DNA from: Allomuricauda sp. | GTDB lineage: Bacteria > Bacteroidota > Bacteroidia > Flavobacteriales > Flavobacteriaceae | NCBI RefSeq assembly: GCF_002699205.1 | Contig: NZ_PABT01000033.1 | Coordinates: 1 to 64,000 of the forward strand | Reading direction: 5' to 3' | Length of the DNA stretch: 64,000 bases | Part shown: piece after piece, positions 1 to 8,614 of the stretch | How the letters are laid out: every line of letters begins with the position of its first letter | Position numbering within the stretch: position 1 is the first letter of the stretch | Notes under the pieces: generated by a model | Seen by the model: the letters and a program-made list of their open reading frames with translations, nothing else | What the model was told of the DNA's origin: nothing | Databases searched by the model: none | Made by a program: the position numbers and the translations under genes

Positions 1-184
1 CAGTGGTCGCGTTGACAACTGTCCCCGTCACCAAAAGCACCGGAAGGTTACCCCCGACATCCTCCAAGTCCGAGCCCGCCGCCTGGGAAAACTCGACAGT
101 AGCCTGCCCAAACCCCGTACCCATTCCCAAAACGAGAAAAAGGCACACTAATAGTCCGTTACGTCCAAAAATGGTAGGAAGCAT
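1..184 (-). CDS. Secreted protein, N-terminal fragment (Calx-beta-like)
   Basis: The reading frame begins at ATG 184 and runs off the left window edge, leaving 61 codons. It starts with a basic, then hydrophobic signal peptide (MLPTIFGRNGLLVCLFLVLG) and a likely cleavage site near GFGQA. The mature start has VEFSQAAGSDLEDVGGNLP followed by beta-strand-like residues. This resembles the opening of Calx-beta or similar beta-sandwich repeats that are common in large flavobacterial cell-surface or type IX secreted proteins. The domain call is inference from about 35 residues; the signal peptide is clear. It lies downstream of fabD and is separated from it by a terminator, so it should have its own promoter. 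I found no TAnnTTTG motif between 185 and 290. The rest of the protein is outside the window. Confidence 0.6.
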   Translation of the reverse strand, partial: MLPTIFGRNGLLVCLFLVLGMGTGFGQATVEFSQAAGSDLEDVGGNLPVLLVTGTVVNATT

Positions 185-286
185 AGTTGAGGCTTTTGTA
201 AGTAAGTTCGATATCACCGGTTCAATGAGTTTCAATTGGGTTAAACACAAAGCGCAAGCAGGTGATTTGGGAGCTTCCAATATTAC

Positions 287-312
287 AAAAAAGGCGAGGA
301 ACATCCTCGCCT
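287..312 (-). terminator. Intrinsic terminator after fabD
   Basis: A perfect 8-bp stem AGGCGAGG / CCTCGCCT (292-299 with 305-312) has a 5-base loop. Read leftwards it is followed by a run of six T (A287-A292 on the plus strand). It lies 45 bp past the fabD stop and insulates the gene that starts at 184. Confidence 0.85.
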
Positions 313-356
313 ATTAGTTTAAATTTCCATTTAATCGGTTAAACTGTGTCCCGTGC

Positions 357-1241
357 TCAAGAAACCACGGCAGAGCTGGTTTCGGCCTCACGGTGTATTT
401 TTTTCACCAAGCCTTGCAACACCTTGCCTGGCCCTACTTCCACAAAGGACGTGGCCCCGTCTTTCACCATTTGTTGCACGCTTTGCGTCCACTTTACGGG
501 TGCGGTCAATTGCAGTATCAAATTCTTTTTGATCTCTTCGGCATCGGACACCGCTGTGGTGGTCACATTTTGGTAAATGGGGCAACTGGGCGTCTTAAAT
601 TCCGTGGATTCGATGGCTGCGGCCAATTCCTCACGGGCAGGCTCCATCAACGGGGAATGGAACGCTCCGCCCACGGGCAACAACAAGGCCCTTCTGGCTC
701 CGGCTTCCTTCATTCTTTCGCAGGCCACGTTAACGGCATCCACCTCTCCGGAGATCACCAATTGTCCAGGACAGTTATAGTTGGCCGGCACTACAATACC
801 TTCGACCTCTGCACATATTTTTTCCACCACCTCATCTTCCAGACCCAAAACGGCTGCCATGGTACTGGGTTGCACCTCACAGGCTTTTTGCATGGCCAGG
901 GCTCGTTTGGATACCAATTTTAGACCGTCCTCAAAATTTAAGGTGCCGTTCGCCACCAAAGCGGAGAACTCCCCCAAGGAATGCCCGGCAACCATATCCG
1001 GTTTAAAACTCTCGCCCAATACTTTGCTCAGGGCCACGGAATGCAAAAAGATGGCCGGCTGCGTCACCTTGGTCTCTTTTAAATCTTCAACAGTTCCCTC
1101 AAACATAATATCGGTTATGGAAAACCCGAGAATATCATTGGCTCTTTCAAAAAGTTCCTGTGCTTCGGGATGGTTTTCATACAGGTCCAGACCCATACCT
1201 ACAAATTGTGCGCCTTGCCCTGGAAAAATATATGCGTTCAT
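357..1241 (-). CDS. fabD: Malonyl-CoA:ACP transacylase FabD
   Basis: This enzyme transfers the malonyl group from malonyl-CoA to acyl carrier protein, which supplies the extender unit for cytosolic type II fatty acid synthesis. The 294-residue protein has the usual family length. It opens with the acyltransferase motif FPGQGAQ and carries the nucleophile Ser88 in GHSLGE. His195, in GGAFHSPLM, is the expected second catalytic residue. NYNCPGQLVISG (residues 154-165) is also typical of FabD. It is transcribed away from the gamma-carbonic anhydrase gene, 92 bp downstream of it, and ends at a terminator. A TATTTTTG element just upstream (1267-1274) may be its own promoter. It is not next to other fab genes here. 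Assignment is secure. Confidence 0.96.
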   Translation of the reverse strand: MNAYIFPGQGAQFVGMGLDLYENHPEAQELFERANDILGFSITDIMFEGTVEDLKETKVTQPAIFLHSVALSKVLGESFKPDMVAGHSLGEFSALVANGTLNFEDGLKLVSKRALAMQKACEVQPSTMAAVLGLEDEVVEKICAEVEGIVVPANYNCPGQLVISGEVDAVNVACERMKEAGARRALLLPVGGAFHSPLMEPAREELAAAIESTEFKTPSCPIYQNVTTTAVSDAEEIKKNLILQLTAPVKWTQSVQQMVKDGATSFVEVGPGKVLQGLVKKIHREAETSSAVVS

Positions 1242-1266
1242 CTTAGTCGAGTTTTTTTAAGTGGGA

Positions 1267-1274
1267 CAAAAATA
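1267..1274 (-). promoter_or_regulatory. Possible -7 element of the fabD promoter
   Basis: On the minus strand this reads TATTTTTG, which fits the Bacteroidota -7 consensus TAnnTTTG, 25 bp before the fabD start codon. No TTG stands at the expected -33 distance, so the call is tentative. Confidence 0.35.
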
Positions 1275-1333
1275 GGGAATATTCTTTGATGCCTTTTACA
1301 TGGCTACATGGCGGATGCCCTAACCCATGCCGA

Positions 1334-1849
1334 TTATTCTTCTTTGAACCAACTGGAATATTTCACATAGTTATTGGCGATCCTATCAATCTCCCCTTTG
1401 GAAAGTTCCGGACTGATGTCCTTGATTTTTTTGGCGGGCATACCGGCGTAAACGCTCCCTGCCTCCACATGCGTACCTTTGGTAACCACCGCGCCAGCCG
1501 CTATTATGGAGTTGCTCTCCACCACACAATCGTCCATAATGATACTGCCCATGCCTACCAGTACATTATCTTTTATGGTACAGCCATGCACCAGGGCATT
1601 ATGCCCAATGGATACATTATTGCCAATGGTTGTCGGGGATTTTTGATAGGTACAATGGATCACGGCACCATCCTGCACATTGACCTTGTTGCCCATTTTT
1701 ATAAAATGGACATCGCCACGGATCACAGCATTGAACCATACGCTGCATTGATCGCCCATACTGACCTCGCCCACTATGGTGGCATTTTCGGCGATAAAAC
1801 AATCTTTTCCTATTTCGGGGGATTTGCCCCTTACGGGTTTGATAATCAT
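1334..1849 (-). CDS. Gamma-carbonic anhydrase-like hexapeptide protein
   Basis: This 171-residue protein is made almost wholly of left-handed beta-helix hexapeptide repeats (such as NATIVGEVSMGDQ, NNVSIGHNALVHG, DNVLVGMGS). It belongs to the gamma-carbonic anhydrase/PaaY/YrdA family. The three metal-binding histidines of the family appear to be His65 (VIHC), His83 and His88 (GHNALVHG), with the five-residue spacing expected for the last two. RGDVHFIKMG (residues 44-53) is also conserved. A zinc- or iron-dependent hydratase is possible, but many family members have no measured carbonic anhydrase activity, so I leave the gene symbol blank. The gene is 58 bp downstream of the LytTR regulator gene on the same strand and could be read with it. 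Confidence 0.88.
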   Translation of the reverse strand: MIIKPVRGKSPEIGKDCFIAENATIVGEVSMGDQCSVWFNAVIRGDVHFIKMGNKVNVQDGAVIHCTYQKSPTTIGNNVSIGHNALVHGCTIKDNVLVGMGSIIMDDCVVESNSIIAAGAVVTKGTHVEAGSVYAGMPAKKIKDISPELSKGEIDRIANNYVKYSSWFKEE

Positions 1850-1907
1850 CTTTTTATTGTGTTTTGGGATTTGTCAAAATACGCTCCATATTGATCGCGG
1901 AGGCAAT

Positions 1908-2639
1908 TTATTTAAAATACGACAAAAGATCGGCTTTTTTGGATGCGGATACGGAAAGTTCCTTGCCATTGGAGAGGACCACACTGCCCCCTTTTCCTTT
2001 TTTGTATTTCACCACTTCGGAGACATTGACCAAATAGGATTTATGGATACGGGCAAATGAGTAAGACTGCAGGGCTTCTTCAAAATATTTTAGGGTTTTG
2101 CTGACCACTATTTTTTTCTCTTCCAGATAGATTTCGGTGTAGTTGTCATCGGCCTTGCAGAAATAGATATCCGATACTTCCAGTACTTGGAAACCATCCT
2201 GTTGGGGCAATGTGATTTTTCCCGAGGTTTGGACAGACTGTGCTTGGAGTACCTGGCCTTCCAGGGCATTTTCCTTTTCCTTCACCGACCTAACATAGTC
2301 CACGGCCTTGATCAGTTCATCAATATTGATGGGTTTCATCAAATAATAGGCGGCGTGATGGTTGAGGGCATCCATAGCGTATTGATTGTAGGCCGTAACG
2401 AAAATGGTCTCAAAGCTGCGGTCCGGGATTTTGTCCAACAGGTCAAATGCATTGCCAAAGGGCATTTCCACATCCAAAAAAACCAAATCCGGTCGGTGTT
2501 TTTTGATCTGCTCAAGTCCTTCTTCAATGGTGGCGCCTTCACCCATCAGTTTTACGCCCTCGCAATACTTGGCCAAATAGTTCCGAAGGATTTCCCGGCT
2601 ATTGGCCTCATCTTCCACAATGACCGCTTTTAGTTCCAT
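1908..2639 (-). CDS. LytTR-family response regulator
   Basis: This two-domain regulator has 243 residues. The receiver domain (about 1-120) has the acidic pair Glu9-Asp10 and the phosphoacceptor Asp56 in VFLDVEMP. Residues from about 140 form a LytTR DNA-binding domain, with the family pattern DIYFCKADDNYTEIYL and FARIHKSYLVNVSEV. It is the output partner of the histidine kinase encoded immediately upstream. The two genes overlap by one base as TAATG, with the kinase stop and regulator start sharing an A, so translation is probably coupled. Target genes cannot be read from the sequence. Confidence 0.93.
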   Translation of the reverse strand: MELKAVIVEDEANSREILRNYLAKYCEGVKLMGEGATIEEGLEQIKKHRPDLVFLDVEMPFGNAFDLLDKIPDRSFETIFVTAYNQYAMDALNHHAAYYLMKPINIDELIKAVDYVRSVKEKENALEGQVLQAQSVQTSGKITLPQQDGFQVLEVSDIYFCKADDNYTEIYLEEKKIVVSKTLKYFEEALQSYSFARIHKSYLVNVSEVVKYKKGKGGSVVLSNGKELSVSASKKADLLSYFK

Positions 2640-4858
2640 TATTGTTTTTTGAGTTTTAGGGACACCCTGGTCCCTGTTTTATCTTCATATAGGTCGGTAA
2701 TGGATACGTCCACCCTATTTTTATACATATCGTTCAAGATTTGGATTCGCTTTTGAATATTGCCCATGCCCTTGGATTTTTGTTTCTTTTGATTGGTCGT
2801 CTTCAACTCGGCAGACTTCTTCCTTCCGATACCGTTGTCCTCAATACGGATTTCGAGCATATCGCTGGTTATTTGCCTTACCTTGATCTTTAGAAATCCT
2901 TTTTCGTCCTTGTACCGCAAACCATGCCAGATGGCGTTTTCGATGTATGGCTGAAGCAACATGGGTGGGATTTGGAAGGCATCCACGTCAATTTGGTTTT
3001 CCACATCGATCTCGTAGTCAAATTTGTCGGAAAAGCGGGAATGTTCGAGTTTTACGTACAATTCCAACAATTCCAGTTCCTTGGCCAACGGAATAAAATC
3101 TTCTTCTGAATTTTCAAGGACACTGCGCATCAGCACGGAGAACTCGCTCAAAAAACGGTTGGCGCTACGCTCGTCGCTCTTGGCAATATAATTGTTCACG
3201 GAATTGAGCGCATTGAAAATAAAATGGGGGTTCATTTGGGTGCGGAGCGATTTCAAGGCCAAAAGGTTATTGGCCAGTTTTTGCTGTTTGTTGCTCCGGT
3301 AATACAAAAAGGCGGTGAGCCCCATTAGGGCAATCCCGAAAATCAGGGAATAAATAATCCATTTTTGGCGCTTGCTGGTCTCCTCGAACAACTGCTGCTC
3401 GGTAACGGCCAAACTGTATTTACTCTGGCTGAGTTCGCGCTCTTGCTCCAAACTGGAAATACGGTTCTGGGTATTTGCGATCTCCCGGTTAAATCGTGCT
3501 GCCCGAGCTATTTCTTGTTCCTTTCTCACATACAGACTATCCACCACCGCAACATAGTCTTGGTAGGATTCCAAGGCCTTGGTATAATCGCCCTTGTTGC
3601 GATATACTTCGGACAATTTTCGCGTAGCATCTTTTTGAACATCCAGATCATCGTCCCTATCCGCCTCCACGATACTTTTTTCGAGGTAGGGAATGGCCTC
3701 ATCCAGTTTATCTTGGGCAATGTAGGCATTGGCAATTTTATAGTTGATGCGTTGTGAAGTGATAGTGTCGCGCATCGGACCCATTTTTTCTTCCTTGGCG
3801 ATACCGGGTTTTGGCAATTGTTCCAATTCGTTCAGGTTTTTTTTGCGTAATTGGATCTCGTCGTCATACCGATTTTTTTGATTGTAAAAATCAGCGACCT
3901 TCTCGCTTTCCTGAATCAAACGTTCCGGTGCCACTTTCTTGGAAAGGTCCAGGGAGTTTTTATAAAAGCCTTCTGCCTCGATGATCTTATTCTCACTTGC
4001 AAAAACATCCGCAATTTTGGAACTCAAATCTATTTCCTTCGGAGAAATCTGGTTTTTTTCAGCAATCAGTAGCCCTTCTTGGTAATAATCCCGTGCTTTT
4101 TTGAGTTGGGACATTCCTTTGTTGGCATCACCCAAAGTTTCAAAAAGCTCTATTCGTTGGTAGGGCACCATGTTTTTGGCGGCCACCAAAGGTTCCAGTA
4201 TGTCAACTGCATTTTCATGTTCATTGTTCAAAACATAGGCTTTCCCCAACAATATCTTGGTCCGATTGGATTCTTGGGCAGACAGGGCATCCTTAAAATT
4301 GGCGATGGCCAGATCATACTGCCCATGGATCAAATATATCTCACCAAGGGTTCGAAGGGAGGATGACAAATCCCTCCTGTTTCCGGAACTGCCCAAAAGC
4401 TCCATGGAACGGGCAACAAAATCTATGCTTTTTTCAAGATTGGTCTTTTTGTAGAAATTGGCCGAGTCCAAAAAACGTTGGTGATTCGCTAGACCACCTC
4501 TTATTGAACTGGAAGCCTCCCGTTTTTGCTTTTTGGAAAGGGAACTGCTTCCGTACCCTTCCACAAGTACATCCACATCCTCATCCGATTTGATTCGATA
4601 ACGCACCGTTTCCAACTCGGGCCCCTCAATGATCAGCATATCCCCTATGGATGCCCTGATTTTAAATTCGCCCAGTGCATTGGTGGTGGCGTACGCACCC
4701 TTATCGGTAGACACCCGCACCCCGGAAATGGGCACATAGTTTTCCCTTGCCTTCACGGTGCCCTTGATTTCCACCACACCCTGATTGCCTCCAACTTGGG
4801 CCAAGGTGCTCAAGGAAGTGAGCAGCACCACTATTATTATGTATGCTTTACGAACCAT
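2639..4858 (-). CDS. LytS-type sensor histidine kinase with TPR sensor region
   Basis: The protein has 739 residues. A signal peptide (1-20) precedes a small carboxypeptidase-regulatory-like beta domain (about 28-100: IKGTVKARENYVPISGVRVS). A long tetratricopeptide-repeat region (about 125-440) and a coiled coil (about 445-495) follow. One transmembrane helix (500-520) leads to a cytoplasmic LytS/YehU-type kinase core. The phosphoacceptor is His545 in QMNPHFIFNALNS. The ATP-binding domain shows YIENAIWHGL, IEDNGIGR and KGMGNIQKR. The sensor part is therefore in the periplasm, and the TPR array suggests it reads protein or peptide contacts rather than a small ligand (inference). It is the first gene of a pair with the LytTR regulator. 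The start ATG at 4858 is supported by the signal peptide that follows it. Confidence 0.93.
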   Translation of the reverse strand: MVRKAYIIIVVLLTSLSTLAQVGGNQGVVEIKGTVKARENYVPISGVRVSTDKGAYATTNALGEFKIRASIGDMLIIEGPELETVRYRIKSDEDVDVLVEGYGSSSLSKKQKREASSSIRGGLANHQRFLDSANFYKKTNLEKSIDFVARSMELLGSSGNRRDLSSSLRTLGEIYLIHGQYDLAIANFKDALSAQESNRTKILLGKAYVLNNEHENAVDILEPLVAAKNMVPYQRIELFETLGDANKGMSQLKKARDYYQEGLLIAEKNQISPKEIDLSSKIADVFASENKIIEAEGFYKNSLDLSKKVAPERLIQESEKVADFYNQKNRYDDEIQLRKKNLNELEQLPKPGIAKEEKMGPMRDTITSQRINYKIANAYIAQDKLDEAIPYLEKSIVEADRDDDLDVQKDATRKLSEVYRNKGDYTKALESYQDYVAVVDSLYVRKEQEIARAARFNREIANTQNRISSLEQERELSQSKYSLAVTEQQLFEETSKRQKWIIYSLIFGIALMGLTAFLYYRSNKQQKLANNLLALKSLRTQMNPHFIFNALNSVNNYIAKSDERSANRFLSEFSVLMRSVLENSEEDFIPLAKELELLELYVKLEHSRFSDKFDYEIDVENQIDVDAFQIPPMLLQPYIENAIWHGLRYKDEKGFLKIKVRQITSDMLEIRIEDNGIGRKKSAELKTTNQKKQKSKGMGNIQKRIQILNDMYKNRVDVSITDLYEDKTGTRVSLKLKKQ

Positions 4859-5055
4859 AACTTAGGTAAACATACTGCTTCCCAAGCGTTTTAAAAAATG
4901 GCCTCTTATAAAAACAGGGATGAAAATGGTGGCAATTCACCTTGTTACAAAGTGATAGGGTTCCGTTGCTCATCGAAAGCCACACTTCACTCATTTTCGA
5001 TTTTTATTGCATAAAGATGCCAATACATTTACCTCAACTTAAAAATTATTGCATC

Positions 5056-6225
5056 ATGAAATATATGAATTATCTATTGGGATCGGCACTTTTGTTATCT
5101 ATAACAGGAACAAGCTACGGCTGTAACCTTGAAGCCAAAAACAACGAAAAAACAACATTGGTGACTCCATACACAAAGACAAAACCGGCAAATCAATATG
5201 TAAAGATTGCCCTATTGTTGGACACGAGCAACAGTATGGACGGGCTCATCAATCAGGCGAAGGCCCAATTGTGGGATATTGTAAACGAATTCACCCATGC
5301 CAAATGCGGTACCAATGTGCGACCATCCCTTCAAATTGCACTCTATGAGTATGGAAACGACAACCTATCGTCCCAAGAAGGGTACATCCGGCAGGTTTTG
5401 GGGTTCAGCGATGATCTGGACGAGATTTCGGAGAAACTTTTTTCTTTGACCACCAACGGAGGTGAAGAGTACTGTGGTCAAGTAATCCACACATCCTTGA
5501 AACAACTGGATTGGGGGAAAAATGCCGATGACCTAAAGATGATCTTCATTGCGGGCAATGAGCCTTTTACCCAAGGAAAGTTGGATTTTAGGGATGCGGC
5601 GACAAATGCCAAGGAAAAAGATGTGATCGTGAACACCATTTTTTGCGGAAATTACGAACAAGGCATCTCTACTATGTGGAAAAAGGGAGCCATGCTGACC
5701 GGTGGGGAATACATGGCCATTGACCACAACAGGCAAGTGGTGCACATTGAAACTCCGTACGATAATGTCATTATCAGGTTAAACTCCAAACTGAACAATA
5801 CTTATGTCTCCTATGGTTCGATGGGTAGGCAAAAAAAGGAACTACAATCCATGCAGGATGCCAATGCCGCGGAACTAGAAGAAGTGGTGGTCGTAAAACG
5901 TGCGGTGAGCAAAAGTTCTAGATTGTACAAAAACTCACAATGGGATTTGGTGGATGCTGCGGAGGAGGATGAATCCGTTATTTCGGAGTTAAAGGACCAA
6001 GATCTACCACAGGAACTTCAAGGGAAATCAAAAAGTGAAATTAAGGCATACATCAAAGAGAAAAAAAAGGAACGTGAACAGATCCAAAAACAGATACAGG
6101 AACTCAACGCCAAACGTGAGGCTTACATTGCCGAACACCAAAAAGAGGAAACGGGAGAGCTTGAGAATGCCATGCTATCGGCCATAAAGACCCAGGCATC
6201 CAAGAAAAATTTTACATGGGATTAG
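5056..6225 (+). CDS. Secreted von Willebrand factor A domain protein
   Basis: I start it at ATG 5056 because a signal peptide begins there (MKYMNYLLGSALLLSITG). An upstream in-frame ATG at 4942 would add a non-signal leader. The protein has 389 residues. Cys23 could be lipidated, but the context SYGC is a poor lipobox. A von Willebrand A domain covers about residues 49-265, with the metal-binding DTSNS motif at 56-60. Cysteines in AKCGT and EEYCGQ may form a disulfide. The C-terminal third is rich in Lys, Glu and Gln and is predicted coiled coil (about 325-375). The function is unknown. VWA proteins of this type are usually protein-binding parts of surface or stress systems. It is a single-gene unit that ends at a hairpin and faces the PorP/SprF gene. 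Confidence 0.85.
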   Translation: MKYMNYLLGSALLLSITGTSYGCNLEAKNNEKTTLVTPYTKTKPANQYVKIALLLDTSNSMDGLINQAKAQLWDIVNEFTHAKCGTNVRPSLQIALYEYGNDNLSSQEGYIRQVLGFSDDLDEISEKLFSLTTNGGEEYCGQVIHTSLKQLDWGKNADDLKMIFIAGNEPFTQGKLDFRDAATNAKEKDVIVNTIFCGNYEQGISTMWKKGAMLTGGEYMAIDHNRQVVHIETPYDNVIIRLNSKLNNTYVSYGSMGRQKKELQSMQDANAAELEEVVVVKRAVSKSSRLYKNSQWDLVDAAEEDESVISELKDQDLPQELQGKSKSEIKAYIKEKKKEREQIQKQIQELNAKREAYIAEHQKEETGELENAMLSAIKTQASKKNFTWD

Positions 6226-6250
6226 CTCATTGTTGAACAACCCATATTTT

Positions 6251-6281
6251 ATGGTCCATCTAAGTTAGGTGGGCCATTTTA
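6251..6281 (+). terminator. Intrinsic terminator of the VWA gene
   Basis: ATGGTCCATCTA pairs with TAGGTGGGCCAT (12 bp including two G-T pairs, loop AGT; 6251-6277) and is followed by TTTTAATTATT. The T-run overlaps the stop codon of the converging PorP/SprF gene. Confidence 0.7.
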
Positions 6282-7274
6282 ATTATTGGCGGCCGGACAG
6301 TAACAATCATAACGCTTGCCATCATCGCTTTGTCCAAAGTCATATCCCAAAGTAATTTGATGGAAACCACCGTTGTCAAAACGGATATCCCCTGATTGGT
6401 AGGAATAGTTATAGGAGAACATAAACCTGTTTATATTCACCCCTACGATGGGCGTGAACAATTGCAACCGTTGCTCCCCAAATTCCCCGTTGGATTGGTA
6501 CTGTGCACCATCAAAACTTCTGCGATAGGACAATCCGGCCCATACGGTCCCAAAACTTACATCACGGTACACTTTTGCATTAAGATCTACCGTCTTCTCT
6601 TTGGTAAAATCCGTCATCTGGAACAAAATGGAAGGTTCTATTCGCGTAGTTTTTCCAAAAACATATCCCACGGAGAAAAGGTAACGTCTCAGGTTGTCAA
6701 ATTCAGCGGCCGTATATAGGTCCCGGCCACTTCCCAATATGTTTAAAATGGCGGCATGGGCATAGAATTCCAATAAATTATAGGAAACCCCAAGATCGAC
6801 ATTAAAATAACTCGTAGTGTTCTTTACCCCGGTAACAACAGGATCTGGAACCACGGATACAAATTCGCTCTCATCCAAACTGCTCAAGATAACACCCGCA
6901 CTCAATCCAAAAGACAATTGGTTAAGCGTTCTAAAATCACCTCCCAATTGTAAATGATGGGCATAGGTTCCCTTAAAGCCAGTTTGTGAATGGTAGCCAT
7001 TGGAATCGTTAAAGAGAATACCCCCGATTCCGCTACGCTCACCAACCCTGGAATTTATGTTCAACGTTTGTAAGTTCGGTGCTTCGTCCACATTGAACCA
7101 CTGTTTTCTTGCGGTCAAACGGATTTTGGTACCTTCTGCAATCCCCGCCATTGACGGGTAAACCAAATAATAATTGTCCGCCAAGTAATCAAAATACACG
7201 GGAATACCTTCCTGTGCCTTGGCCATGGACCCAAAAAACAGGGCAATGATAATGGAGGTTAAGATACGTCTCAT
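6279..7274 (-). CDS. PorP/SprF family type IX secretion outer membrane protein
   Basis: From ATG 7274 the product has 331 residues and starts with a signal peptide (MRRILTSIIIALFFGSMAKA). An upstream in-frame start at 7337 would bury the signal peptide, so I reject it. The mature sequence has the PorP/SprF opening (YFDYLADNYYLVYPSMAG) and family features such as SGIGGILFNDSNGYHSQTG. Alternating strands ending in LGYDFG suggest an outer membrane beta barrel. In Flavobacterium such proteins help deliver or anchor type IX secretion cargo, often next to a large adhesin. Here no adhesin gene adjoins it, so the partner is unknown. It is divergent from nfu and convergent with the VWA gene. Confidence 0.85.
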   Translation of the reverse strand: MRRILTSIIIALFFGSMAKAQEGIPVYFDYLADNYYLVYPSMAGIAEGTKIRLTARKQWFNVDEAPNLQTLNINSRVGERSGIGGILFNDSNGYHSQTGFKGTYAHHLQLGGDFRTLNQLSFGLSAGVILSSLDESEFVSVVPDPVVTGVKNTTSYFNVDLGVSYNLLEFYAHAAILNILGSGRDLYTAAEFDNLRRYLFSVGYVFGKTTRIEPSILFQMTDFTKEKTVDLNAKVYRDVSFGTVWAGLSYRRSFDGAQYQSNGEFGEQRLQLFTPIVGVNINRFMFSYNYSYQSGDIRFDNGGFHQITLGYDFGQSDDGKRYDCYCPAANN

Positions 7275-7353
7275 GTGACGGTTGGGGCTAAATGATTGTT
7301 CAATGCAATAAAACAATATGATAACGGTATGCTTCACACATTATTATAATATT

Positions 7354-7384
7354 TTGCTACACATCTTAACTATTGGTACTTTTG
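7354..7384 (+). promoter_or_regulatory. Bacteroidota promoter of nfu
   Basis: TTG (7354-7356), 20 bases, then TACTTTTG (7377-7384), an exact match to TTG-N17..23-TAnnTTTG. The motif ends only 12 bp before the first ATG, so the leader must be very short. Confidence 0.75.
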
Positions 7385-7396
7385 CACTAAATTCTC

Positions 7397-8296
7397 ATGA
7401 TGAAAGAATATAATATTACCGTTGTTCCAACCAACAACCCCAAGATAATTAAATTGGAGACGAACCATTTTTTGGTGAAGGGCAACTACGAATATAAAAA
7501 TATAGATGAGGCCAAAAATTCGCCCTTGGCACAACAACTTTTTTATCTGCCCTTTATAAAAACCGTTTACATAGCCAGCAATTTTGTTGCCTTGGAACGT
7601 TTTGACATTGTGGAATGGGATGACGTAAAGGACGAAGTGGCCCAGCAATTGGTAGAATACCTGAACGCCGGTGAGCCAGTGGTCAACGAAGAAGAGATAA
7701 AAAAGAAACAACCCATTACCGTGTATGCAGAGGTTACCCCAAATCCTGCAGTAATGAAATTTGTTTCCAACAAACGGATCGTTCCCACCACTTACGAGTT
7801 TAAAAATATCGATGAGGCCAAAGATTCGCCATTGGCCATGGAACTTTTTCACTTTCCCTTTGTGAAAGAAGTTTTTATGGACGAAAATTATGTTTCCATC
7901 ACAAAATACGAAGTAGCGGATTGGGAAGAGATCAATATGCAGCTACGTGAGTTTATCAGGGATTATTTGGCTGACGGCAAAGATGTGGTGACGGCCGAGG
8001 CCATCCAAAAAAGCAAGGAAACGGTAGCGGAGACCACTACACAGACCAATTACGACGACACTTCCCAACAAATCATAGATATTTTGGAAGAATATGTGAA
8101 ACCAGCTGTAGCGAGTGACGGTGGCAACATTCTTTTCCAGTCCTATGAAGAGGAAAGTGGTACCGTGAGCGTAATCCTTCAGGGGGCCTGTAGCGGTTGT
8201 CCATCGTCTACTTTCACCTTGAAAAATGGTATTGAGACCATGCTCAAGAACATGATGGGCGAAAAAATACGTGAAGTCGTGGCCCTCAACGGGTAA
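7397..8296 (+). CDS. NifU-type iron-sulfur scaffold with two Nfu_N domains
   Basis: This cytosolic protein should carry and hand over iron-sulfur clusters to apoproteins. It has 299 residues and three parts. Residues 1-95 and 108-200 are two related Nfu N-terminal domains. Both contain a KNIDEAK.SPLA segment (34-44 and 136-146) and a following F.PF.K.V pattern, so they arose by duplication. Residues about 222-299 are the NifU C-terminal domain with the cluster-binding Cys265 and Cys268 in GACSGCPSS. Two adjacent ATG codons (7397, 7400) could serve as start. The protein is probably an Nfu carrier rather than an IscU-type scaffold, since the IscU domain is absent. A strong promoter lies directly upstream. 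Confidence 0.92.
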   Translation: MMKEYNITVVPTNNPKIIKLETNHFLVKGNYEYKNIDEAKNSPLAQQLFYLPFIKTVYIASNFVALERFDIVEWDDVKDEVAQQLVEYLNAGEPVVNEEEIKKKQPITVYAEVTPNPAVMKFVSNKRIVPTTYEFKNIDEAKDSPLAMELFHFPFVKEVFMDENYVSITKYEVADWEEINMQLREFIRDYLADGKDVVTAEAIQKSKETVAETTTQTNYDDTSQQIIDILEEYVKPAVASDGGNILFQSYEEESGTVSVILQGACSGCPSSTFTLKNGIETMLKNMMGEKIREVVALNG

Positions 8297-8367
8297 TTTC
8301 ATCCATTTTACTACTGTATTTCGGTCAAAATTTCTTACATTGAAGGGAATCATAAAAAACATTGACC

Positions 8368-8568
8368 ATGGCAGTATTAAAAGTTATCGAGGTATTGGCC
8401 AACTCCAGTAAAAGCTGGGAAGATGCAACCAACAAAGCGTTGGAACAAGCCTCAAAATCAGTAAAAAACATCCGTTCCATCTACATCAATGAGCAAAGTG
8501 CCACAGTAAAAGATGGAAAAATCGACGATTATCGGGTAAACGTAAAGATTACCTTCGAGGTAAAATAA
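8368..8568 (+). CDS. Dodecin, flavin-binding storage protein
   Basis: This 66-residue protein matches the dodecin family in length and layout. One strand (VLKVIEVLANS) is followed by the single helix SWEDATNKALEQASKSVKNI, then two strands ending in YRVNVKITFEVK. Dodecins form hollow dodecamers that bind flavins and protect the cell from flavin photochemistry. I start at ATG 8368, giving MAVLKVIEV; a TTG six bases earlier is less likely. It is 71 bp downstream of nfu and is closed by a strong terminator, so the two may be co-transcribed. Confidence 0.93.
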   Translation: MAVLKVIEVLANSSKSWEDATNKALEQASKSVKNIRSIYINEQSATVKDGKIDDYRVNVKITFEVK

Positions 8569-8584
8569 TAATGGAAATTGTGAA

Positions 8585-8614
8585 AAATGCGTCCTTTAAA
8601 GGACGCATTTTTTT
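8585..8614 (+). terminator. Intrinsic terminator after dodecin
   Basis: AAATGCGTCC / GGACGCATTT form a 10-bp perfect stem (8585-8594 and 8601-8610) with the loop TTTAAA, continued by a run of seven T ending at 8614. Confidence 0.9.

Noticed and set aside
3..317. Plus-strand open frame at the left edge
   Set aside because: The minus strand here encodes a clear signal peptide and beta-domain start, and the plus frame runs through the fabD terminator.
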